From assembly GCA_015178975.1 (NCBI GenBank), contig WHVD01000008.1, forward strand, positions 186,001-250,000: DNA of 64,000 bases. Direction: 5' to 3'. The position numbers and the translations under genes were made by a program. Within the stretch, counting starts at the first letter, position 1. Each line of letters begins with the position of its first letter. The notes under the pieces were generated by a model. The model did no database searches. It worked only from the letters and a program-made list of their open reading frames with translations, and was not told where the DNA came from. Shown here in pieces: positions 55,699-64,000 of this stretch. This stretch comes from Hysterangium stoloniferum (Eukaryota; Basidiomycota; Agaricomycetes; Hysterangiales; Hysterangiaceae).

Positions 55699-56003
55699 TG
55701 TAACGAGATACACTCAGTTGATACACATAATGGTTCAACTATATTTATTACCTGTAACGAGATACACTACAGTAGGCTTTAGTTAAATAACACATCATGA
55801 AAGTAACAGTAGTTACATACCTCAGTCAATACATGTAATGGTTCAACTGAGGTATGGGATAGCAACTGTAGCAGTTAAATAGGTTGTCGCTAATATAAGC
55901 TTCAACCGTTAGTATACACATCAGGGACAAAACATCCTGGTATGGCCGTGTAAGCTTGACATAGACTTGACATAGGATTAGAGTGCAAGAGCCTATTTCA
56001 ACA
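55699..56003 (-). repeat. Copia 3' LTR (about 305 bp), right boundary firm
   Basis: On the minus strand the LTR starts TGTTGAAATAGGC at 56003, right after the polypurine tract CCAGGGGGAG. It ends with CTCGTTACA at 55699 or at a second copy of that word at 55753. The pol stop codon TGA overlaps the LTR start. Confidence 0.55.
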
Positions 56004-57002
56004 CTCCCCCTGGCTTGATGTGCTCTCACAGAGTTGTAATGCGATACACTGTTTGGTAAAGAGAGTTTTGGCGAGTGGCTTTGTGAACATGTTGATGAGG
56101 TTATCAGTAGATGTGATGCGGCACACTTCTATGTCCCCTTCTTCAACTGGTTCTTGTATATAGTGATCCCGTATGTCAATATGCTTGACACGCGTGTTGT
56201 GTTTCATATTCTTGGTTAGGAGCACAGCCCCTGCCCCCAAATTATCATTGTACAATATGGCTGGCTTTGGTTGTGGGAAGCCAACCTCATCCATTGCAGC
56301 CTACATCCATAAGATTTGTTTCATGCCCCTTGTAAGTGCCATGTACTCTGCCTCCATCGTGGACAATGCTACTGTTGGTTGATATTTGGAGCCCCAGGCT
56401 GTAGGTCCCCCAGCTTGGATGAATATGTGCCCAGAGCACGACCATTGTGTGTCAATATTTCCTGCATAGTCTGCATTGATGTACCCGACTGGAGCAAGAT
56501 TCTTGTCTGATCCACCATAAGTGATTCCATAGTCGAGTGTCCCCTTGACGTAGCGCAGTATGTGAGTTAGTGCATTCCAGTGCACTTTCCTGGGATTCAA
56601 GGTGAATTTGCTGAGTATAGTTATGGGGTAGGAAAGGTCCAGCCATGTAGCGATCTGTGTGTACATGAGGGACCCAAGCAGCTCACGATACAACTTATCT
56701 GAAATGAAAATACAGTCCTCAGTCATTTGTGGAGCTTGTTCCTTCGTTAGCGTGATACCTGGTGGTAACGGTGTTGGGCAGGGGTTCGACTCCATCATTC
56801 TGAAATGCTCAAGAACACGTTCGAGGTATGCACGCTGTGATATTCTTATCATTCCACACTCCTTATCCCTGTCAATATGTATCCCCAAGACAAGGTTGGC
56901 ATCCCCCAGGTCTTTCGTCTCGTAGGTCTGACCTAGTTGTTCTTTCGCTCATTCGGCTTCCTCTTTAGAGGATGATATTCTGGTGGTGTCATCTGTGTAA
57001 GT
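55998..57002 (-). pseudogene. Copia-type Pol C-terminus (RT end and RNase H)
   Basis: Minus strand: TYTDDTTRISSS (about 57000-56965; the Y-x-D-D of reverse transcriptase), a TGA, KDLGDANLVLGIHIDRD, AYLERVLEHFRM, ELLGSLMYTQIAT, HILRYVKGTLDYGI, NADYAGNIDTQWSCSG, VALSTMEAEYMAL (RNase H acidic residues), a TAG at about 56299, ILYNDNLGA, TRVKHIDIRDHYI and FTKPLAK. This is the end of the Copia gag-pol frame, just before the 3' LTR. Gag, protease, integrase and most of RT are missing. Two stops show it is dead. Confidence 0.85.
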
Positions 57003-57009
57003 GCTTGTG

Positions 57010-57600
57010 ATGGTTGTGTTAACTTGACATAGAGTAGGGTGATACTACTTAGCGTTGTCATGTAGACTTGACATAGGCTTGGGCACTCGAGTCTATCTCA
57101 ACACTCCCCCTGGCTCGGTGTGCTCACGCAAAGTTGTAATGCAATGCAGTGTTTGTTGAAAAGCACCTTAGCCAATGGTTTCGTGAACATATCAGCAAGG
57201 TTTTCATTAGAGGATATGTGATATATTTCTATATCCCCTTCTTCAATGTGTTCCCGCAAAGTCATAGGGCAAGGCATTGTTTGTTAAAGGGGTCATTGGC
57301 CAGTGGCTTCATCAACATGTCAGCGAGGTTATTGGCGGACATGACATGGCACACTTCAAAGTCACTGCCATCAACGCATTTGTGTATATAATGGTAGCCG
57401 TGTATCGATATGCTTAATGCACGTGTTGTAGTGCTCTTTGTGAGGGAAACAGCTCTGGCGTTGTCATTTCACAAAAGTGCAGGTCATGGCTGTGAATACC
57501 CGACTTCGTCCATTGTGGAGTACACCCATAGGTTTTGTTTCATTGCCCCCACACTGTCGGTCCCTTGGTTTGGATGAACACAGCAGGTGCATATTCAACT
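57010..57600 (-). pseudogene. Two further Copia RNase H ends, juxtaposed
   Basis: Minus strand, first block (57600-57245): FIQTKGPTVWG, then after a gap LWVYSTMDEVGYSQP, SANNLADMLMKPLA. Second block (57230-57100): IEIYHISSNENLADMFTKPL and HCIALQLC, then GGGGGAG and an LTR start TGTTGAGATAGACTCG at 57096. Both match the C-terminus of the copy at 56.0-57.0 kb. They are different relatives broken by stops. Confidence 0.75.
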
Positions 57601-57799
57601 TGGTTCACAACTTCATGGACTCATGATAGACTCTTGATGGGTGTTGTTGGACTGGTTGTGGTGCCATTGCGTGTTCCATCTTTGTGTTTCATGCTGCAAA
57701 CTCGCTGAAAGAGATATGCAGTGCTAATCGCACCACGTAGTTCCATCAAAAATTGTTCATCAGTGGTGAGCTAAAGCAGAGAAGGTTGTTAGGACATTC

Positions 57800-58500
57800 A
57801 GGGTTCAGTAATTCAACGGTTTGGGTTTGGTTGGTCGGGGTTTGGTTGGTTGGGGTCAGGTTCAGTTGGTTGTGGTCAGGTTCAGTTGGTCAGGGTTGGG
57901 TTTGGTTGGTCATGGTCAGGTTCAGTTGGTCCAGGTTGGGTTCAGTTGGTTGTTTATACTCAGTTTATATCTGAGTCGGGTCAGGTTGGCATTTGTTTAA
58001 ACTCAGTTTGTATCTGAGTCAGGTTCGGTATGTGGCACTCTTTGACAAGGCATCCACTGGTTCAGGTTTGGGTTCAGGTTCGATGCAGTGCACATTGTTC
58101 AACAAGGTGTGGCAACAGTTCAGTTCGGTTCAGCCTGAATGCTATACAATGTTTTCGACCCAAGTTCGATTTGGCATGGCACGCATTTGGGTAGGCACAA
58201 CTTTCGGCTTCGGTCAGTTTGGTATGCAACACTGTTCAACAAGGTGTGCAGGGTTTGGGTTTGGTGCATGCTGTTCGATAAGGTGTGGCTAATGGTTTGG
58301 GTTCAGTTCAATTCAGTGTACAAAGCTTTTTAATCAATGAAGCTTCCACAGGTTCAGGTTCGGTCCAGTACAGTGCACGCTTTTCGACGAGGTGTGGCAG
58401 TGACTCGGTTTGGGTTCAGCGTACGATGCTTTTTAATGAGACGTTCACAAGTTTGGGTGCGAGTTCGGGTCGACTTTGTAGCGCGAGTGTCGGAAGGGGT
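57800..58500 (+). repeat. G/T-rich degenerate repeats
   Basis: About 57815-57960 is a repeat of GGTCAGGTTCAGTTGGTT type (18-22 bp). About 58000-58480 has longer degenerate units sharing TTCAACAAGGTGTGG, GGTTCAGGTTCGG and CAGTGCACGC or CAGTGCACAT. No coding. Confidence 0.65.
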
Positions 58501-59440
58501 CAGGTCAATTAGCTTATATACGCTGTGGGTCCGAGCATCACCAGGAACCATCAGTGACATGGCAGTGGTTCCAGGTGCCTATATAGGTGTTCATGATGTA
58601 TACATTCCAACACTCCTTCTCAGCATGAACAACTGTATGTGAGCTCCTCCTTGTGCGTAGGAGTTGTCACTACCACAGATTTTGAGGATTTGGAAATGAT
58701 GCACATGTAATGAGTATGATGAAGGATGGATGGATAGACGCCATTACGCAGCGAACCTAAACAAAGGAGGGGCCGGTCCCTTCCATGGTGCAGTGTTCTC
58801 TACTCAATACTCCTCCTCGCCGTGGCACTGATGGGATAGGAACATTCCAATGTTATGAAACTGTCAAGTAGGTTTCAGTTGAATATAACCACAATGGCCT
58901 GCCTCTTAATATTGTGTAGTGTCTTGGTTCTCAACACTCCTCCTCACCGCTCTGCTCCTCCTGCCACGTAGTTTCATACAGTAAGCCAGGAAGGTCATGT
59001 AATCGAGTAAATCGGGATTAATTGCAACAAGCGGCATTGTACAGCTTGTTGATTGCAAAATAACTGTAAGGTTTTGTGGATGAAATGTATCCTTGTTTCA
59101 TGAATTTAAAGAAGTTGGTATATTGGTCATCCAGTCCTCAAGTCGAGTCATCGTGCATGAGATATTCTCAAAATATTCGAGTAATTGTGGCGACGATCGA
59201 GAGGTGTAGATTGGGAAATACTGCCAATTGAACAGTCATGGTGGGAATGGGTGATCGACACCATGTGTAAGAACAATGAGTCCCCTAAAGAGAATGTGGG
59301 GCGAAGAGCATTTTGGAGATGAGTATGCAGCCTGTGCAGAAAGTTGTTTCAATTAAGTAGAAGAATGTATGATAAGGTCTTGAGGCTTGAAAACACGATT
59401 GGACGGTGTTTTGTCATTCGTGTTATTCGGCGCGACCGGG
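58500..59440. other. LTR-edge-like words, no gene recognised
   Basis: Contains CAACACTCCTT (58608), CAATACTCCTCCTCGCCG (58806) and CAACACTCCTCCTCACCG (58938), resembling the reverse complement of a polypurine tract followed by TGTTG, possibly Copia LTR edges. Nothing else recognised. Confidence 0.3.
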
Positions 59441-59448
59441 GCCCATAA

Positions 59449-59512
59449 CCTGTAACAAAGTATGCTCAGTCGAACCACTCTCACGTGTCGACTGAGCATA
59501 CTTTGTTACAGG
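59449..59512. repeat. Perfect 25-bp inverted repeat (hairpin)
   Basis: The left arm is 59449-59473 and the right arm 59488-59512, an exact reverse complement. The loop is 14 nt. The arm contains CCTGTAACAAAGTATGCTCA. It lies between an intergenic spacer and a short ORF. Confidence 0.92.
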
Positions 59513-59514
59513 AT

Positions 59515-60780
59515 GGATGAGTGTTCTCTGTTTTGCACTCGGCTGGAGGTCTTTACGTCAACCTTCGGGTGGATTAGAGGGCACTTTCCTTTGCTTAATG
59601 ATGGACTATCGGACCTGGCAATAAGCAGTGTCACCATCATCATCCTTGCGCTTCCTGGCTCAACTTCATACTCCACTTAGTAATGTTCAGGAACTCAACA
59701 TGGCACGCTGGCAGGAAGATTTTGCGGAATTTTGTCTGACACACGTGTTTGAAGCAATCTTTTTTCCTTCCTGTGGTTACATTGCAAAACACTCACTTTG
59801 TCTTGCATCCCATGTTGATGAGGCTTATTTGAATAAAGACCTAAAGCTTTCAAACGTGCTGTGTCGGTTAGGTGCACTTGCGGCTGTCCTATTCTAGAGT
59901 AGAATCAAGAACACACTTTCACAGATTTGTGAACCTCATCCTTTTGCCAATCCTATATGGGGTATTCGTCAATGATATATGTGATTATTTGATTGGTATG
60001 CTATTGAGGTATTAAGGTGTGTCGGCATCTATTACAGGTCAATGACATTTCACAAACTCTTTTTTACCTAGGTACATTCTCCTGGTGTTACCAGCTTATC
60101 CCCTGATTTATTTCTCTTCATCTAAGCCATTCATATTGAAGCGAGTGAGAATCTTTGCATTTTCTCCTGTTGGATAGGGGATGGTGGTTAATTGCTATAC
60201 AAAGTGTTCCTAAAGTCCGAGAATTGTCATCTTCACAGTACAAAACAGAATAAGAAAATATCAGGGAAGCTAAAACCCAGCTGATGGAGAAAGACGAGGG
60301 GGAGGACTTGTAGATGAACTCATAACCAGAGGACGGAGGAGAATGTGGAGATAAATTGTAGAGGCGGGAAGACTAAGGTTAGCGTGAAGGCGAAGACCAT
60401 CGGCATGGCTCAAGAAACCATGTAAAATATTCGCACATGCTGGTCTACAGGGACAGGTTTTCACGCGGCGAATGCGAAGTGGTAGAAGGCACGAATTGAT
60501 TTGGAATTATTATTCACTTACATGTACGCCTTTTTTTGAATTTCAGTCGTGTTACATAACAAGAATCCAAAATAATGATTACCCAAAGTCGAGGCATATT
60601 AGCTCTTTCTTTGTTTTTTTTTTGGCATCTTTAGAGAAATAAGCTATAAAGGAAAATCTTCTCTCTAGATCTTCAATATATACATCATACAATATTTTGG
60701 CCACTCATACTCAATGTAGTAGGCCTTGGATTCTTCTCGTGTGTCGTGTGGGATAAGACACAGGCTTAACTGGCGGGGTT
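59515..60780. other. No recognised gene; short ORF at 59628-59897
   Basis: An 89-codon plus ORF reads NMARWQEDFAEFCLTHVFEA and later NKDLKLSNVLCRLG, with no family recognised. The rest is spacer with a T-run near 60610. Confidence 0.25.
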
Positions 60781-60787
60781 ATATTGG

Positions 60788-62269
60788 CTAAATATCGGTT
60801 TCCTGCGCATCGTTCTGTACTTTTGTCCCGTCGTTTATCATCGGCTCTGGCTGGATAGGGAGATTTGTTGACGTCCGACTTCCATAATTGATTTCGCCAG
60901 TGGTCATGTTTGGGTTTGACATCTGGTAGAATCCCATTACGGCTGAGACTACGACCTCTCTGTCGTTGTCAGTGATGAAGGCGTCAAATTCTCTCATTCG
61001 ACGTATTATATGAGATGCTATTATGGTGGAATAGCTAAAAGGTCTCACTAAGTATGTAGGAAAAATGCTTTATTGAACCAAGTTGAACTCAACTCACCAA
61101 TCGATCAATCGATTAGATATATCTGTCCATGGGTCCTGGGATATGGAATGAAGTATGATATTAACAGGAGACATTAATAACCCACTGATACAAACTGCGG
61201 TAAGAGCCCAATCAATAATATGTTCTAAAAGAGTATAAAAACACTTGCTTGGTTGGCTATGGCCTGTGAAATGTTCAGTGATATGATTATTCTTGACATG
61301 GTGTCAATATGCCATAACATATTGATTTAGTTGTTTGACTGACATGTATGGGATGATTGCTTCCGGAAGCATATTGAAATCAGTTTGGGCTTCTAAACCT
61401 TTATTGCATTTATTGTGCCTCACCATGATTCACCACCAAATGAATAATGGACCTTTGGCCGCAAATGACATACTCGCGGGCAAAATAAATTGTAATGCCT
61501 AACATCCCTGTGTCTAAAACGATCGACAATGCTCTTGATGCAATCTTGACTACACGAAATGGGTTGCGCTGTCCTCTACAATGAAAGTGGAACTTACATG
61601 CAACGTGACTCTGATTCACCGACAGCGAGTTCCGGGCGGTAAGAATGCTGTTTGTCTAAAAAAATACAATAATATCAAATTCCGTGGGGATTTTTTAGGT
61701 GGAGAGACAGACAAGAGCAATGCAAGTGGTAATCACTAAACCTAGGCCTAGAGATATTCGAATGGCACGTATTCCGCCTGTTATTGCCGATACGGCAGTG
61801 TACCAAAGACCTAAATGATTAGTAATTGGTGATGGATAGAGACAAATATATAATAATATCAATAACCATGGAGCGAAAGGAAATCGAGAACATGGATAAT
61901 AACATAGACCACTGAAAGTTTAGCAGGAAACCTGGGGAAAGATCATAGATTGTAAATAGGTTCCTCTGATAGTATTTCCAACGCCTCCTCCGACTCGGAG
62001 GAAGGATTAACAGACTACGGGGCTCTCACTAAGCGTGGAATTTTTATAGCAATGCATTTAACCCGTACCCTTTGCAGTAACGCTTCATTGCTAATTACGA
62101 ACCCCACCCCAAACTGCATGAGAAAACCATACCGTGAAATTGCGTACAGTACCGTCGGGACGCTAAATCTTTTGCCCCAGATGTGATTGAATTCCTGGTC
62201 GAGGTTAAGAACTACATCATATACCAATACGGCTGGGACAGTATCATCATCAGCCACACTACCGTCCAA
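60788..62269 (-). CDS. DUF6533-type fungal membrane protein, multi-exon, state uncertain
   Basis: Minus strand. First block (62269-62060): VPAVLVYDVVLNLDQEFNHI then WGKRFSVPTVLYAISRYGFL, matching the DUF6533 pattern (tyrosine-Asp, acidic turn, Ile-Trp, Arg-Tyr). Later pieces: a hydrophobic helix GIRAIRISLGLGLVITTCIA (about 61770-61700), ALSIVLDTGMLGITIYFA (about 61530-61480) and the C-terminal frame 61048-60788 (SYSTIIASHIIRRMREFDAF, then a polar tail). Spacing suggests four or more exons. Family members are predicted to have seven membrane helices and no known function. I could not place every intron, so it may be intact or decayed. Confidence 0.5.
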
Positions 62270-62679
62270 AGTGAGCAGTTATGGGATGGCATACTCAGCG
62301 CCGACATCGTTATGTACAAATGTACTTGTCTATAATAATTTAATTGCTGGGAGATAATATATCAAATCTCATTCCTACCCAGGAAGTGTGGCTTCGAGAG
62401 GTGATTAAACCATTATCAACTTTGACCCGGACACTCCAGAGGGACTGGGGAAGCAATGTGCCAGTGGAAACGATAATCTTTTCTGGAGGGGATGGGGGAT
62501 CTGTGTCTATAATGATGCAGGAGTTGAAGCAGCCTCTCCTGGAGAGGCTTCAGCGCTGTGGCTACATATGAAAACGAAAATAAACGCATCAGTCAGCCAA
62601 GAACCATACCTAGGAAGGAAGAGTGGTTATGTCGAATACGCTTCCCGAGAAGCTCCACAAAAAACGAACGCACTTGAAG

Positions 62680-63144
62680 TTAACCTTGTAGACTCAAGCT
62701 CCCTCTCAATATGAGAGTTGATTCAGAGTAATTATTCACATAGGAAAAACACTGCTTATTATCGATTCTATTAGCAAGTATTCTGAGTGCGCAGAGACAC
62801 GGGTTTTGGCGCTCAACCTTGCGCCAAAGTAGCATACTGATGGTCTCACTTAGTTTGCCAAATTTAAGGAATTTTGCTTCTGTGTGCCTCGCGGGATCAT
62901 CCATATATCCATATATCCATATGGGGTGAGTCCCCCGGTGGGGCGCTGGGGACCCGCGCTGTCGGTACCCGTATAATTTCTCCGATCTCCAGCTATTATT
63001 ACACGGCGCTTCGCACCTTTGGGGACTAGTGTAGAGTGCCGCACAATCCCTCTTGCCTGGAGTAGTTCGGCACTCAACGTCCAGCCGAGCGTAGAAAGAA
63101 CTCCCATGCCTTTGTTCTCTAATCACGACTCGATTGACGCACAT
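62680..63144 (-). CDS. Hypothetical ORF
   Basis: A 154-codon minus frame, Arg/Cys-rich N-terminal half (ARLDVECRTTPGKRDC), with a CATATATCCATATATCCATA tract within it. No domain recognised and an overlapping minus frame is open too, so it may be spurious. Confidence 0.2.
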   Translation of the reverse strand: MCVNRVVIREQRHGSSFYARLDVECRTTPGKRDCAALYTSPQRCEAPCNNSWRSEKLYGYRQRGSPAPHRGTHPIWIYGYMDDPARHTEAKFLKFGKLSETISMLLWRKVERQNPCLCALRILANRIDNKQCFSYVNNYSESTLILRGSLSLQG

Positions 63145-63329
63145 GATTTTCGCTCCCTATCATTCACCAGCCCTTTGTATCCTTTCTAATTATTTTAAAT
63201 CTCACAGGATGACAACTGGATGTGTCCCCCAGGGAGTATTTGCACACTTAGGTATCAATCTATGCAAGGAAGGGCCCCCACCCTGTGCTGATACAAGGTT
63301 GGATTTACCACCTCCTGGGCAGCTGCAAT

Positions 63330-63900
63330 CACAGATCCCCCAGCATCACTGCAGCCCAACAATCCTGGTGGCAACAAGCAGGGCCAGCATGCAGGTCCCC
63401 AGTCACCCTCAGGAGAGATTGAGTGGTTAAATGTTCAGATAGCACATCTCATGGCCCAGTGACACACATTGGCAGGCAATCACTTTCTCCTTGAGCAAGA
63501 GGTGACACACACACAAGAAATACCCCCAAGCTTTATGAGGTTATTTGCAGACCCAGAAATAGTACAATGGGCCAATGTCACAGCATCTATGGCCAAAGAT
63601 TCCAAACCCAACAAGAAAGCTCCAATACCAGAGATTATCCCAGGATTCAAGGCCAATGCCTTGGAAATCCATGAGTACCACCTTCCTTTCCCCTTCAGTA
63701 CATGCAGACATTAGAATCTGTGCCACTTGCAGTATGCAGTGCCATCCACAAAATCTGGAGGGCCTTGCAGTATGCAAGCAGCTCAGTTCTATCTGTCTGC
63801 CCTGGGGTGCTGCCAGCACCCAGAAGGACTGTGATGCAGTCTGGAAAGCAGTGGGCCTACCATGCCATACTGCAATCCAAAGGATGAAAGGTGGCAGGTC
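63330..63900 (+). pseudogene. Unidentified coding fragment running toward window end
   Basis: A plus frame reads QHAGPQSPSGEIEWLNVQIA, HLMAQ, TGA (63460-63462, CGA fits), HTLAGNHFLLEQEVTH, PSFMRLFADPEIVQWANV, PNKKAPIPEIIPGFKAN and ends at TAG 63712-63714. Past it, coding-like words continue. No family recognised. Confidence 0.3.
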
Positions 63901-64000
63901 TGCAGACCACACACTGATCCTCCTTTCTGCTCTGTCTGTTCCTTTTCCACCACTGTGGCATTGTGTATTGATCAATGGCTCACACACCTGTTTGCACCAT

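Noticed and set aside
62344-62571. 75-codon plus ORF near the DUF6533-type gene
   Set aside because: No domain, no intron or composition support; not listed as a gene.

Overview
The window looks like a transposon-rich, gene-poor segment of a filamentous basidiomycete genome (Agaricomycetes; an ectomycorrhizal Boletales-type genome is my best guess, inferred from protein families and not tested). Support: short GT-AG introns of about 47-64 nt; two FunK1-type fungal kinases (20 kb minus, 34-36 kb plus); a Crinkler-like header; a DUF6533-type membrane protein; fungal Helitron replicase N-termini; Tc1/mariner, Copia and LTR relics; and fragments of beta-1,3-glucan synthase (FKS) and IRE1. No tRNA, rRNA or CRISPR was seen.

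Layout. 0-7.6 kb: a hypothetical ORF, an old LTR, then two broken multi-exon genes, one with a JmjC-like domain and one with C2H2-like plus tyrosine-recombinase-like signatures. 8.2-9.7 kb: Helitron Rep relic (minus). 10-12.2 kb: LTR mosaic and AT-rich or R1 repeats. 12.2-13.8 kb: a full-length Tc1 element with one nonsense codon. 13.8-18 kb: palindromic tandem repeat, a decayed minus-strand gene, a long R1 array. 18-20.3 kb: Crinkler-like and FunK1 pseudogenes. 21.3-27.5 kb: solo LTRs, R2 repeats, four large minisatellites and a 914-bp miniature LTR element (TRIM). 27.9-30.1 kb: second Helitron N-terminus behind tandem intron-like repeats. 30.4-31.6 kb: a gene with three zinc-cluster motifs. 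33.6-36 kb: nearly intact FunK1. 37.8-40.4 kb: R1 array and another minisatellite. 42.0-43.4 kb: second, internally deleted Tc1 element. 45.5-46.7 kb: unidentified coding fragments. 46.9-50.0 kb: FKS fragment split by a TIR element with 9-bp target duplication, which itself carries a 799-bp intron-like insertion. 50.2-52.7 kb: uncharacterised gene split by a solo LTR. 53.6-55 kb: IRE1 kinase relic. 55.7-57.6 kb: Copia pol ends. 59.4 kb: perfect 25-bp hairpin. 60.8-62.3 kb: DUF6533-type gene.

The locus reads as a layered insertion graveyard. Insertion order can be read from target duplications: Tc1 into the R1 terminus, LTR into R2, LTR into a gene, TRIM into a minisatellite, an intron-like insert within a TIR element within FKS. 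Many premature stops are of the type produced by C-to-T (or G-to-A) transition at conserved Arg, Gln or Trp codons. All family assignments come from motifs read by eye; no database search was possible.
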